Assembly (NCBI RefSeq): GCF_024807145.1
Contig: NZ_JANUCA010000002.1
Span: 124,001-188,000 of the forward strand
Source of the DNA: Microbacterium sp. AK031
Lineage (GTDB): Bacteria; Actinomycetota; Actinomycetes; Actinomycetales; Microbacteriaceae
Reading direction: 5' to 3'
DNA length: 64,000 bases
Under the pieces are notes generated by a model. That model saw only the letters and a program-made list of their open reading frames with translations, did no database searches and was not told where the DNA came from. Position numbers and translations under genes: made by a program. Positions 54,889-63,523 of the stretch are shown piece by piece (positions within the stretch are counted from its first letter, which is position 1; each line of letters opens with the position of its first letter).

Positions 54889-55596
54889 TCAGGAGGTCCG
54901 TGCCAGGGCGGTCCCGAGAAGGGCGCGCTCGTGAAGACCCGGCAGCAGCGCCGTGACGTCGTCGAGCACCGCATCAGCGCCAGCCGCCATCAGGGCAGCG
55001 CGGTCGTGCGCGCCGCTGAGTACTCCGGCGACGAAACCGGCGCCGGCGCGACGACCGGAGTGGACATCACTGCTGGTGTCGCCGACCACGGCCACCGCCG
55101 AGACCGCGGATGCTCCGGTGCGCAGCAGTGCGGTGAGCACGAGGTCGGGAGCAGGACGCCCGCGACCGGCGTCGATCGGTGACAGCGCGAGATCGATCAG
55201 ATCGTTCCAGCCGAGCCCGTCGAGCAGCGCGTCACGAGTGACCGGTGCGAAGCCCGTGGTCAGCACGACTTTGAGTCCGGCATCGCGCATATGCGCGATC
55301 GCCTCGGCCGCACCGGGGACCTCTTCCACGCCCTGCTCGGCGACGATCTCGGAGTACGCCCCCTCGAATGTCGCGGTGGCGGCCGTGGCTGCGGCGATGT
55401 CGCCGCCGGCGAGGTGAGTGAAGACGTCGATCTTCGACATCCCCATGGTGTCGCGGACGTACTGCAGGGCCTCGACCCACGGCATCCGCTCTGCGACACC
55501 GGTGCGCTCAGCCGCGCGCTGGAACGCCTGCTCCACCACGCCGTCGTCGAGCACTGTCGTTCCTGCCATGTCGAGTACGACGAGTTCGATGGTCAT
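54889..55596 (-). CDS. Phosphonatase-like HAD hydrolase
   Basis: 235 residues. HAD motif I is VLDMAGTTV, with Asp nucleophile and the DxAGTT form of phosphonatases; motif II LTTGFAP and motif IV VVGDTSSDVHSGRRAG. In the cap domain MGMSKIDVF aligns with the region holding the Schiff-base Lys of PhnX (PMGLLKIDHV), suggesting true P-C cleavage of a phosphonoaldehyde. It overlaps the FAD oxidoreductase gene by 4 bp. Confidence 0.87.
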   Translation of the reverse strand: MTIELVVLDMAGTTVLDDGVVEQAFQRAAERTGVAERMPWVEALQYVRDTMGMSKIDVFTHLAGGDIAAATAATATFEGAYSEIVAEQGVEEVPGAAEAIAHMRDAGLKVVLTTGFAPVTRDALLDGLGWNDLIDLALSPIDAGRGRPAPDLVLTALLRTGASAVSAVAVVGDTSSDVHSGRRAGAGFVAGVLSGAHDRAALMAAGADAVLDDVTALLPGLHERALLGTALARTS

Positions 55597-56744
55597 GGGG
55601 TTCCTCCCTGTGCGGGCAACGATGCCCGGTCCAATGCGGTGTCAAGAGTGCGTTCCGCGAGGCCCAGCCCCGTGGTCATACCGATCCCGGTCGTCGCGGC
55701 GATCACGTGGAGTCCGGGTTCCGGCTCTTCGATGAGGAAATCGGATGCCGCGGATGCGTAGACGCCCTGCCAGCGCTCCCGCACGTGGAATCGGTCGACA
55801 TCGAACAGCGCCGCCGCTTCGGCGAGGAACGCATCGAACGCCGCCTCGGGCTGGAAGGGACCGGGCTGGATCGCCTTGGCATGCGAATCGCCGACGATGA
55901 GCGACCCGTCCGGCAGTTGGGTGTACATCTGGTTGAGATCGAGTGCGGCGAGATCAGGCCGCTCGCCGTGCAGTCGCTCGCGCAGGGCCGCGGTCTCGGC
56001 GAAAGCACCGAAACGGCCGTAACGCAGCATGGACCAGCCGGTCAGCAGCGGCGCATCGAGCGTGCGCGGCAGAGGCGCGGTCACGCGCATCATGTCGAGC
56101 GCACAGCGGACGACGCCGACTCGTCCTGCGATGTCGGGCAGCAGCTGGTCGATGTCGTGCCCAGTCGCGACGACGACGAGTCCGGCATCGATCGTGCCAC
56201 GTGTGGTGTGCACCCGGCCGGACGCGACGGCAGTGGCCGCCGTGCGGAAACGGAACTCGACGCCGAGGGAGGCGAGGTGACGGACGATCGCCCCGGCCGC
56301 TTCGCGCGGATTCGTCTGCAGATCGGTCGTGATGAGCGCGCCGCCGATCACGGCGCCGCGACGCAGCGGTGTCCGATGCAGTAGTTCGTCGGCATCGAGC
56401 AGCCGGATGTCGGCATCCGATCCCTGCTCGCGCGCAGCCCTTTCCAGCACGGCGAGTTCATCGAGGTCGCGGGCTGCGATCAGCGTGCCGGATTCGCGCA
56501 GCCAGAACCCGGCGTCGGTGGCGAGACGCAGCCAGAGGTCGTGCGAGGCATCGGCGAACTCGCGAGCGAGCCCCGTCTGCGCTCCGATGCAGATGTGACC
56601 GAAGTTGCGGATCGTCGCACCGACGGGCTCTGCCGTGCGATCGACGACGACGACGCGAAGGCCGCGACGCACGGCCGCATACGCGGCTCCCAGGCCGACG
56701 ATGCCGGAGCCGACGACGACCACATCTGCGACGCGATTCGTCAT
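55593..56744 (-). CDS. FAD-dependent oxidoreductase, phosphonate-associated (HpnW/PbfD-like)
   Basis: 383 residues from the ATG at 56744 with a GAAAGG site. DAO fold: VVVVGSGIVGLGAAYAAVRRGLRVVVVDR binds FAD, RNFGHICIGAQTG follows, and the C-terminal ATTGIGMTTGLGLAE closes the FAD site. It fits the TIGR03364-type oxidases seen beside phosphonatase-like hydrolases. Some relatives oxidise N-methylated 2-aminoethylphosphonate to phosphonoacetaldehyde, which would feed the hydrolase next to it. First gene of a three-gene operon. Confidence 0.87.
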   Translation of the reverse strand: MTNRVADVVVVGSGIVGLGAAYAAVRRGLRVVVVDRTAEPVGATIRNFGHICIGAQTGLAREFADASHDLWLRLATDAGFWLRESGTLIAARDLDELAVLERAAREQGSDADIRLLDADELLHRTPLRRGAVIGGALITTDLQTNPREAAGAIVRHLASLGVEFRFRTAATAVASGRVHTTRGTIDAGLVVVATGHDIDQLLPDIAGRVGVVRCALDMMRVTAPLPRTLDAPLLTGWSMLRYGRFGAFAETAALRERLHGERPDLAALDLNQMYTQLPDGSLIVGDSHAKAIQPGPFQPEAAFDAFLAEAAALFDVDRFHVRERWQGVYASAASDFLIEEPEPGLHVIAATTGIGMTTGLGLAERTLDTALDRASLPAQGGTP

Positions 56745-56852
56745 GGGGCCTTTCAAAGCTGAGGGGATTCAGCTTCAACTGTGACACCCGACGTGGTCGG
56801 AGCCACTCTGATCGCGCGATCGTTCGGCTCGCGTTCACCGGCTTTTCTTCCG

Positions 56853-56870
56853 GGTTAACGGCAGGCAAAC
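56853..56870 (-). promoter_or_regulatory. Candidate PHO box upstream of the phosphonate catabolism operon
   Basis: On the minus strand GTTTGCC-TGCC-GTTAACC has two GTTCACC-like units 11 nt apart, about 110 bp before the FAD oxidoreductase start. A further GTTCACC lies on the plus strand at 56833-56839. The match is moderate. Confidence 0.4.
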
Positions 56871-56928
56871 TCGTCCAGCAGACCACTTCTGCCCGAAGCG
56901 CACGCGAGTGGTGACAACGGCACCTCGC

Positions 56929-57057
56929 ATGGTGGGGCGGCAGTACCGGCGAGAGAGCAGCGACCGCGAGCGCGACAAGTTCGAACACCTAGTCGCGCTC
57001 GCGATCAAGCGCTGGGGACGCTCCTATAACCCAGGCGCTGGGGAACGCTTGATCTGA
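56929..57057 (+). CDS. Short basic ORF in the gap before the histidine kinase
   Basis: 42 codons with strong G/C third positions (opening VGRQYRRESSDRERDKFEHL, ending GAGERLI). A GTG 21 bp upstream could extend it. No ribosome site is clear. It could be a real peptide or the end of a lost gene; no family recognised. Its last third lies in the inverted repeat at 57003-57054. The rest of the 56757-57160 gap shows only the PHO-like sites. Confidence 0.35.
   Translation: MVGRQYRRESSDRERDKFEHLVALAIKRWGRSYNPGAGERLI
57003..57054. repeat. Inverted and direct repeat element
   Basis: GATCAAGCG (57003-57011) and CGCTTGATC (57046-57054) form a 9-bp inverted repeat with a 34-nt loop. Inside, GCGCTGGGGA-CGCT recurs as GCGCTGGGGAACGCT (57009 and 57035). 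Confidence 0.6.
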
Positions 57058-57160
57058 GTTGTTCTCACCTTATCGACGCCGCTCACGACTCAGAACGCCC
57101 AAAGGTCGAGAGGGCATTGGACTTTCGTCCAGAGTCTGGGTCGGCGCCACGCGTTGCTTC

Positions 57161-58303
57161 TCAATCGATCGGCAATGAAGCCGACACACGCCACCGGCCG
57201 TCGACTTCTCCGGCGCTGAACTGGCCGCTGGCGCCGAGGACGCGCTCTGCCATCCTGTTCACGCCGGTGCGGCTGGAGGGGAGGTCGCGTCGCGGGGTCG
57301 TGGGGAGCGGACTTACGATCACCAGCGTGAGCGCCTCATCGTCGACGTCCAACCGGATCCTCACATCACCCGGGCCCGCATGCTTCAGGATGTTCGTCGC
57401 CGACTCGCGTACGACTCGCGCAAGGATGATCTCACCTGCGCGGTGGATGCGCTCATCGCGCAGATCGCCTTCGCAGATCACCGAGTGCCCTGCAGCCTCG
57501 ATCTCGCCGCGCGCCTCGTCGATGGCCGTGGCGAGATCACCCGAGTGCGCGGCAGACGAACGTGGCCCGTCGTCGGCGAGCTCGATCACGAATCGCAGGT
57601 CGGTCATCGCCGTTCTCGCAGCGACACGGATCGCTTCCTGCGAACCGCGGCTCCGCTCGGCGTCGTCCAACATCTGGACGTGCAGAGCGACGACCGTGAG
57701 TTGGTGGGCGATGCTGTCATGCAGTTCGCCGGCGATCCACCGCCGCTCGGCGAGAACCGCCTCGCGCTCGTGTTCGGCTCGCTCGGCGAGCTCCTGCTCC
57801 AGCCGACGGCCCTTGTCCAGGGCGACTCGGAGAGCAAAGCCGATCGCTCCCGCCACCGTCGCGATGATCAAGTACGCGCCGACGTTGACCGGCGCATTCG
57901 TGTCGCCGTAGGCGACGATCGCGGTCGCTACCAGGAACGCACCGATGTAGGAAAGGATGAGCGCCGTTCGGCCCAACCGCATGACGAGCCCTACCGCGAC
58001 CGCCGCGGCGAAGATGGACGTGGATTCAGTGCCCACGATGACCGACAGCGCGAACACCATTCCGAGAGAGATCGTGGCCATCCAGGGTGACCACAGGTAC
58101 AGCGCGAACACGATCGAGGTCGCGATGCTGAGGAGAGATCGGAAGAGGCTCGGGCCGTACGAGAAGACGATGCCGGAGACGTCGACAGCGATGACGCCGC
58201 CGATGACCACGAGCATGACGACACGCTCGAGGGTGCTCAGCGATCCGCCCCTGGTCAGTCGAAGAACGCCTGAGCCATCCTTGACCAACCGACCGAAAGC
58301 CAC
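57161..58303 (-). CDS. Two-component sensor histidine kinase (NarL-system type)
   Basis: 380 residues. Five to six N-terminal membrane segments (about 25-165) with no large sensor domain, a coiled-coil (about 165-190, GRRLEQELAERAEHEREAVLAERR), HisKA_3 with the phospho-His in ELHDSIAHQLTVVALH (about 197), and a degenerate HATPase (ESATNILKHAGPGDVRIRL, RTGVNRMAERVLGASG). It is divergent from the LuxR-type response regulator and presumably its partner, sensing a membrane or envelope signal. Confidence 0.9.
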   Translation of the reverse strand: MAFGRLVKDGSGVLRLTRGGSLSTLERVVMLVVIGGVIAVDVSGIVFSYGPSLFRSLLSIATSIVFALYLWSPWMATISLGMVFALSVIVGTESTSIFAAAVAVGLVMRLGRTALILSYIGAFLVATAIVAYGDTNAPVNVGAYLIIATVAGAIGFALRVALDKGRRLEQELAERAEHEREAVLAERRWIAGELHDSIAHQLTVVALHVQMLDDAERSRGSQEAIRVAARTAMTDLRFVIELADDGPRSSAAHSGDLATAIDEARGEIEAAGHSVICEGDLRDERIHRAGEIILARVVRESATNILKHAGPGDVRIRLDVDDEALTLVIVSPLPTTPRRDLPSSRTGVNRMAERVLGASGQFSAGEVDGRWRVSASLPID

Positions 58304-58495
58304 AATTCCAGTATCTCCTATTCGCCAGATGCGCTAGCCTTTGATACCGAAGGCCCGTGCCATCATTTCCCAAAAAGTCATAGTGTTCACCACCCTGATT
58401 GCGTCTTATGTCGAGTACGTAACCTCATCTTCTCGGTGAAGGCACATCTCCACATCTGACTACCAGACAATCTTTTCTGGCCAAACGTCTAGGCA

Positions 58496-58540
58496 GGAGG
58501 CGATGCGCCTCCCGGACGTTAGGCTTCCGGCATGCCGGAA
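58496..58540 (+). promoter_or_regulatory. Two palindromes at the response regulator start
   Basis: GGAGGCG-atg-CGCCTCC (58496-58512) and the perfect 16-bp palindrome TTCCGGCATGCCGGAA (58525-58540), which contains the ATG at 58532. They could be operator sites for the regulator itself or an mRNA hairpin hiding the start codon. An ACGTCTAGGC/ACGTTAGGC pair flanks the first. Confidence 0.45.
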
Positions 58541-59191
58541 ATCCGTGTTCTCATCGTCGATGACGATCCCCTGGTCCGCTCCGCACTGTCACACTTCGTG
58601 TCACGGGATCCGGAGCTCCAGGTCATCGGCGAAGCCGCATCCGGTCTCGAGGCGATCGCGTTCACGGAGAGAGACGTCCCGGACGTGATCATGATGGACG
58701 TGCAGATGCCGGAGATGAACGGGATCGAAGCGACCGCGGCCATCGCCGAGCGCTGGCCGGAGATCCGTACCCTGGCCGTGACCACGCTCGAAGGCAGCGA
58801 CACCGTGCTGCCGATGCTGAGCGCCGGCGCCTCCGGGTACATGCTCAAGGACTCCAGCGCCGAGAGCATCGTCGCCGCCGTGCGAGAGGTCCATAAGGGG
58901 GCCAGCTCCCTTTCCCCCAGGATCGCCTCCATGCTCATCAAGCACGTTCGTGCAACCGAAGCCACAGGAGCCGATCGGACGGACCCCCTCCTCCCTCTCA
59001 CCGAGCGTGAGTCAGAGGTGTTGAACCGTCTGGCGGAGGGCATGTCGAACGCCGAGATCGCGCACGCGCTCATTGTCTCCGAGGGCACGGTCAAGGCGCA
59101 TCTCGGCAGCATCATGTCCAAATGGCACGTGAGGGATCGCGTGCAGATCATCGTCACGGCCGCGCGTGCCGGGCTGGTGGAGTTCCGCTGA
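58532..59191 (+). CDS. NarL/LuxR-type response regulator
   Basis: 219 residues. Receiver domain (about 1-120) with acidic DDD at 10-12, phospho-Asp in VIMMDVQMPEMNGIEA (about 55) and Lys in YMLKDSSAES. LuxR HTH (about 150-210): LTERESEVLNRLAEGMSNAEIAHALIVSEGTVKAHL. Divergent from its probable kinase across 228 bp. Target genes are unknown; the ATG lies in a palindrome. Confidence 0.93.
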   Translation: MPEIRVLIVDDDPLVRSALSHFVSRDPELQVIGEAASGLEAIAFTERDVPDVIMMDVQMPEMNGIEATAAIAERWPEIRTLAVTTLEGSDTVLPMLSAGASGYMLKDSSAESIVAAVREVHKGASSLSPRIASMLIKHVRATEATGADRTDPLLPLTERESEVLNRLAEGMSNAEIAHALIVSEGTVKAHLGSIMSKWHVRDRVQIIVTAARAGLVEFR

Positions 59192-59244
59192 CGCCTCCTG
59201 CTCGCGGCTACGATCGAAAAGCCACGCAAAGCAGAAAGGCACCC

Positions 59245-60543
59245 ATGCCCGCCACTCAGGTCGCCCTCTCCCACGCCGAGGACCTCGCAGATTTCGTCGC
59301 CGCCTCTCCCTCGAGCTACCACGCGGCTGAAGAGGTCGCCCGCCGCCTGGAGTCGGTCGGGTTCACGCGGCTGAACGAGGCCGATGCGTGGCCGACGCAG
59401 TCCGGTGGCCGCTTCGTCGTCGTACGTGACGGCGCGGCGATCGGCTGGGTGGTGCCGACGGATGCCGCACCGACGACACCTGCGCAGATCTTCGGGGCGC
59501 ACACCGACTCCCCTGGCTTCAAGCTCAAGCCGAAGCCGACCACCGGATCCCGCGGATGGCTGCAGGCCGGCGTCGAGGTGTACGGCGGACCGCTGCTCAA
59601 CTCGTGGCTCGACCGCGAGTTGCGCCTTGCCGGACGCCTCGCCCTCGCGGACGGCCGTGTCGTGCTCGCCGACACCGGCCCGCTGCTGCGTCTGCCGCAG
59701 CTCGCAGTGCACTTGGACCGGGGCGTCAACAACAACGGCTTGGCGCTCGACAAGCAGAATGAGACGCAGCCGGTGTGGGGCCTGGGCGACCCGACCGAGG
59801 AGGACCTGCTGGGCGAACTCGCCGCATCGGCGGGAGTGGACGCCGCCGACATCCGCGGTTTCGATGCCGTCGTGGCCGACTCCGCACGCGGTGCCGTGTT
59901 CGGCAAGGACGACGCGTTCTTCGCAAGCGGACGCCTGGATGACCTTGCGTCCGTGCACGCCGGTGTCATGGCGCTCGCCGAGGCTTCGGCAGGCTCAGCA
60001 GGTGGAGAGCTCCGCGGCATCGCCGTTCTCGCGGCGTTCGACCATGAAGAGCTCGGCTCTGAATCCCGCTCGGGTGCCGCCGGCCCCTTCCTGGAGGACA
60101 TCCTGGCGCGGATCTACGCCGGGCTCGGCGCGGATGCCACCGAACAGCGCCGAGCGTTCGCAGCATCCTGGCACCTCTCCAGCGATGTCGGGCACTCCGT
60201 GCACCCGAACTACGCGCAGAAGCACGATCCCGCCGTGCAGCCCCTCCTCGGGTCGGGTCCGATCCTGAAGATCAACGCCAATCAGCGCTACGCGACGGAT
60301 GCCATCGGGGCTGCAGCCTGGGCACGCTGGTGCGAGAGTGCCGGGATCGCTTCGCAGGAGTTCGTGTCCAACAACACTGTGCCGTGCGGCTCGACGATCG
60401 GTCCCATCACCGCCACCCGTCTCGGCATCCGCACGGTCGACGTCGGCATCCCGATCCTCTCGATGCACTCCGCACGCGAGCTCGCCGGTGTCGCCGATCT
60501 CCACGCGCTCACCCGCGTCGCCGAGTCGTTCTTCGCAGCCTGA
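59245..60543 (+). CDS. M18 family aminopeptidase
   Basis: 432 residues from the ATG at 59245 with an AGAAAGG site. Zinc ligands and catalytic residues of the aspartyl aminopeptidase family are seen: FGAHTDSPGFKLKP, RLDDLASVHAG (ligand Asp), AAFDHEELGSESRSG (catalytic Glu and ligand Glu), SSDVGHSVHPNY and the final HSARELAG His. It releases N-terminal residues, usually acidic, from peptides in the cytoplasm. An isolated hairpin follows. Confidence 0.93.
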   Translation: MPATQVALSHAEDLADFVAASPSSYHAAEEVARRLESVGFTRLNEADAWPTQSGGRFVVVRDGAAIGWVVPTDAAPTTPAQIFGAHTDSPGFKLKPKPTTGSRGWLQAGVEVYGGPLLNSWLDRELRLAGRLALADGRVVLADTGPLLRLPQLAVHLDRGVNNNGLALDKQNETQPVWGLGDPTEEDLLGELAASAGVDAADIRGFDAVVADSARGAVFGKDDAFFASGRLDDLASVHAGVMALAEASAGSAGGELRGIAVLAAFDHEELGSESRSGAAGPFLEDILARIYAGLGADATEQRRAFAASWHLSSDVGHSVHPNYAQKHDPAVQPLLGSGPILKINANQRYATDAIGAAAWARWCESAGIASQEFVSNNTVPCGSTIGPITATRLGIRTVDVGIPILSMHSARELAGVADLHALTRVAESFFAA

Positions 60544-60554
60544 CCCGCGCTTGA

Positions 60555-60622
60555 GCCCGTCTATGTGGCACTAACCCGCGCTTCAGACCTGAAATACGGA
60601 GGTTCACGCCACATAGACGGGC
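60555..60622. repeat. Large isolated hairpin element
   Basis: GCCCGTCTATGTGGC (60555-60569) pairs perfectly with its complement at 60608-60622 around a 38-nt loop that itself holds TTCAG-ac-CTGAA. ACCCGCGCTT is repeated just before the left arm and in the loop. It follows the aminopeptidase stop, so it may terminate transcription, but its size and nesting suggest a REP/MITE-like element. Confidence 0.7.
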
Positions 60623-60653
60623 GGGGTGACCGGCGCGGTGCCAATATGGGGGC

Positions 60654-62105
60654 ATGTCAGAGAAGATTGCGGCCGCGCCGACACTGATCGAGCGCGCCGG
60701 CATCGAGGTCATCCCCGAATCCGAGCGCACGGCGAAACCGCGCGACCTGTTCTGGCCGTGGTTCGCGGCGAACGTGTCGGTGTTCGGCATGTCGTACGGG
60801 TCGTTCGTGCTCGGATTCGGCATCTCGTTCTGGCAGGCGACGATCGTGTCGATCATCGGCATCGTGGTGTCGTTCCTGCTCTGCGGCCTGATCGCGATCG
60901 CCGGGAAACGCGGGTCGGCACCGACCATGGTGCTCTCGCGCGCAGCCTTCGGCGTGCAGGGCCAGAAGGTGCCGGGCGTCATCTCCTGGTTGACCTCGAT
61001 CGGCTGGGAAACGTTCCTCGCGATCATGGCCGTCCTCGCCACCGCCACCGTCATCACGCAGCTCGGCGGCGACGGCGAGAGCATCGCCCTGCGGATCATC
61101 GCGACCGTGATCGTCGCCGCGCTCATCGTCGTGGCATCCGTCCTCGGCTATCACACCATCATGAAGCTGCAGTCGGTGCTCACCTGGATCACCGGCGTCG
61201 TGACGATCCTCTACGTGATTCTCGCGTTCTCGCACATCGACTTCGACGCGGTGCTGTCCCGTCCTGACGGCAGCGTCGGCCAGCTCATCGGCGCGCTGGT
61301 CATGGTCATGACCGGCTTCGGGCTCGGCTGGATCAACATCGCCGCCGACTGGTCGCGCTATCAGAAGCGCACCACTTCCGACGGTGCGATCGTGTTCTGG
61401 AACACCGTCGGCGGCTCCGTCGCACCGGTCATCCTCGTGATCTTCGGATTGCTGCTCGGCGCCTCGGACGAGGACCTGCTGAACGCGATCGCCGCCGATC
61501 CGATCGGAGCGCTCGCGACGATCCTTCCGATCTGGGTGCTCGTGCCGTTCCTGCTCACCGCGGTGCTCGCCCTCGTCTCCGGCGCCGTGCTCGGCATCTA
61601 CTCCTCCGGGCTCACTCTCCTCAGTCTCGGCATCCGCATCCCTCGTCCCTCCGCCGCAGCGATCGACGGCGTGATCCTCACGATCGGCACGATCTTCGTC
61701 GTCTTCTTCGCGACCGACTTCCTCGGGCCGTTCCAGAGCTTCCTCATCACGCTCGGTGTGCCGCTCGCGTCGTGGGCCGGCATCCTCATCGCCGACATCC
61801 TTCGGCGGAAGAAGGACTACGACGACGAGGCATTGTTCGATTCGAACGGCCGCTACGGCGCGTGGGACTGGACCTCGATCATCACCATGGTCGTCACCAG
61901 CGTGATCGGGTGGGGCCTCGTCGTCAACAACTTCGCCGCCGACGCACCGTGGAACAACTGGCAGGGCTACCTGCTGTTCCTGATCGGCGGTCGTGAGGGC
62001 GACTGGGCGTACGCCAACCTCGGCGTCTTCTTCGCCCTGGTGCTGTCGTTCCTGGTCACCTACTTCGCCCGCGCGGGGAAGATCCGTCGCCAGGAGCAGG
62101 TGTGA
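60654..62105 (+). CDS. NCS1 family cytosine/purine permease
   Basis: 483 residues with about twelve membrane segments. The NCS1 signature is clear: FFWPWFAANVS-type opening (DLFWPWFAANVSVFGMSYG), GSAPTMVLSRAAFGVQG, WINIAADWSRYQKRTTS and a C-terminal YFARAGKIRR tail. Such permeases import cytosine, purines, hydantoins, allantoin or related nucleobases with Na+ or H+. It overlaps an isochorismatase-type hydrolase by 4 bp (GTGA), suggesting use of a nucleobase or amide. Confidence 0.92.
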   Translation: MSEKIAAAPTLIERAGIEVIPESERTAKPRDLFWPWFAANVSVFGMSYGSFVLGFGISFWQATIVSIIGIVVSFLLCGLIAIAGKRGSAPTMVLSRAAFGVQGQKVPGVISWLTSIGWETFLAIMAVLATATVITQLGGDGESIALRIIATVIVAALIVVASVLGYHTIMKLQSVLTWITGVVTILYVILAFSHIDFDAVLSRPDGSVGQLIGALVMVMTGFGLGWINIAADWSRYQKRTTSDGAIVFWNTVGGSVAPVILVIFGLLLGASDEDLLNAIAADPIGALATILPIWVLVPFLLTAVLALVSGAVLGIYSSGLTLLSLGIRIPRPSAAAIDGVILTIGTIFVVFFATDFLGPFQSFLITLGVPLASWAGILIADILRRKKDYDDEALFDSNGRYGAWDWTSIITMVVTSVIGWGLVVNNFAADAPWNNWQGYLLFLIGGREGDWAYANLGVFFALVLSFLVTYFARAGKIRRQEQV

Positions 62106-62677
62106 GCCCCGCGGCCGCTGAAGCGTCTGCTCCCGATCCCTGGCTCGTCGTCATCGACCCGCAGAACATCTTCGCGTCACCGGACTCCGCCTGGGGATCG
62201 CCGTTCTTCGCTGAGACGGCTCCACGCATCCGCGCGCTGGCGGATGCTTTCGGCGAGCGCGTGCTCGTGACCAGATGGATGCCGACGGCCGACCGCTCCA
62301 CGTCGTGGGGCGAGTACTTCGCGGCGTGGCCGTTCGCGGATCAGCCGCCGACCGATCCACTGTTCGACCTGGCACCGGAGGCCGCTTCGCTCACCGCTCT
62401 CCCGACGCTGGACCTGCCGACCTTCGGCAAGTGGGGTGCGGAGATCGAGCAGATCGTCGGGCACGGGGCATCCGTCGTGCTGACCGGCGTCTCGACGGAT
62501 TGCTGCGTCATCTCGACGGCGCTCGCTGCGGCGGATGCCGGCGCCCGCATCACTGTCGCCGCCGACGCCTGCGCGGGTTCGACGGCCGAGAATCACGCTG
62601 CGGCCCTCAAGGTGATGGGTCTGTACCCACCGCAGATCACGATCAGCGATTCGGCAGCGGTGCTCGCCAGCCTCTGA
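62102..62677 (+). CDS. Isochorismatase-type cysteine hydrolase
   Basis: 191 residues. The catalytic triad of the family is visible: Asp in WLVVIDPQNIF (about 18), Lys in TFGKWGAEI (about 103) and Cys in GVSTDCCVISTALAAADAG (about 137). Members hydrolyse amides such as nicotinamide, N-carbamoyl compounds, biuret or ureidoacrylate. The overlap with the NCS1 permease suggests hydrolysis of the imported compound or its ring-opened product. Confidence 0.9.
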   Translation: MSPAAAEASAPDPWLVVIDPQNIFASPDSAWGSPFFAETAPRIRALADAFGERVLVTRWMPTADRSTSWGEYFAAWPFADQPPTDPLFDLAPEAASLTALPTLDLPTFGKWGAEIEQIVGHGASVVLTGVSTDCCVISTALAAADAGARITVAADACAGSTAENHAAALKVMGLYPPQITISDSAAVLASL

Positions 62678-62697
62678 CTGGTTCGGCTTGGACGCGG

Positions 62698-63405
62698 TCA
62701 CGCGGACCGTACGGCCCCTACGATCTCGGCCGGCGAGCCGTGCCACGGCGCCCCATGACCGGGCAGCACCCAGGATGCCGGCAACCCGGCGATGCGGTCG
62801 AGAGAGTCGTCAGCACCATCGGGATCGTCGGCGAAGGGCGCCGGCTGCGGGCGCTGCGTCCCGGTGAGCACGTGCCTCGTGGTGAGCGCGTCGCCGACGA
62901 ACACAGCATCCACCATCGGAACGTGCACGGCGATGCTGCCGGGTGAGTGACCCGGCATTCCGACGATCACGGGCGCACCGGGCAGATCGAGCACATCGCC
63001 GTCTGCGATCGCGGACACCTCCTTGACGTAGATCGGGCGCAGGGCCTTCTTTCGGATGCCGTATGCCATGAAACCCAGCATCGGTCCGAGCTTCGACGGG
63101 CCCATCGGCGTCTTCGGCTTCTCACCGGTACGCGCGCGCTCGGCATCGGCCGCATGCACGAAGACCGCAACGCCGTGCTCGCTGCGCAGCCGCTCGGCGA
63201 AGCCGATGTGATCGCTGTCGCCGTGGGTGAGGATGAGGCCCTTGATGTCGGAGAGCGGACGCCCGATGCTCGCCATCTCCTGCTGCAGATCTTTCCAATG
63301 GCCCGGCATCCCCGCATCGATCAGCGTGACGCCTTCCGGCGCGTCGATCAGGTACGAGGCGACGATGTCGTTTCCCAGACGGTGCAGGTGCGGGGCGAGC
63401 TTCAT
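62698..63405 (-). CDS. MBL-fold metallo-hydrolase with HxDxDH motif
   Basis: 235 residues. Metal motif THGDSDHIG (HxDxDH instead of HxHxDH), GMPGHSPGSIAV, FVGDALTT and VLPGHGAPW complete the glyoxalase-II/lactonase-like site. The Asp in place of the second His may alter metal choice. The substrate is unknown. It is divergent from a TetR gene across a gap with two palindromes, so it is probably under that repressor. Confidence 0.88.
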   Translation of the reverse strand: MKLAPHLHRLGNDIVASYLIDAPEGVTLIDAGMPGHWKDLQQEMASIGRPLSDIKGLILTHGDSDHIGFAERLRSEHGVAVFVHAADAERARTGEKPKTPMGPSKLGPMLGFMAYGIRKKALRPIYVKEVSAIADGDVLDLPGAPVIVGMPGHSPGSIAVHVPMVDAVFVGDALTTRHVLTGTQRPQPAPFADDPDGADDSLDRIAGLPASWVLPGHGAPWHGSPAEIVGAVRSA

Positions 63406-63441
63406 GGTTCTACCGATCTGTATGAGATGATGTTGCGATGA

Positions 63442-63478
63442 CTATGTTACATAGCTATCATGGCTATTGTCAATAGCC
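63442..63478. promoter_or_regulatory. Two palindromic TetR-type operators
   Basis: CTATGT-T-ACATAG (63442-63454) and GGCTATTG-T-CAATAGCC (63462-63478) are perfect palindromes about 20 bp centre to centre, in an AT-rich gap between the MBL and TetR genes. They suit binding of two TetR dimers. Confidence 0.65.
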
Positions 63479-63523
63479 TCAGCGCTGCACGACTCATTGA
63501 GATTCACGACCGGAGACTTCACC

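Noticed and set aside
60555..60622. Ordinary intrinsic terminator
   Set aside because: Possible, but there is no T-run, the loop is 38 nt, and the nested stem and repeats suggest an element; listed as a repeat.
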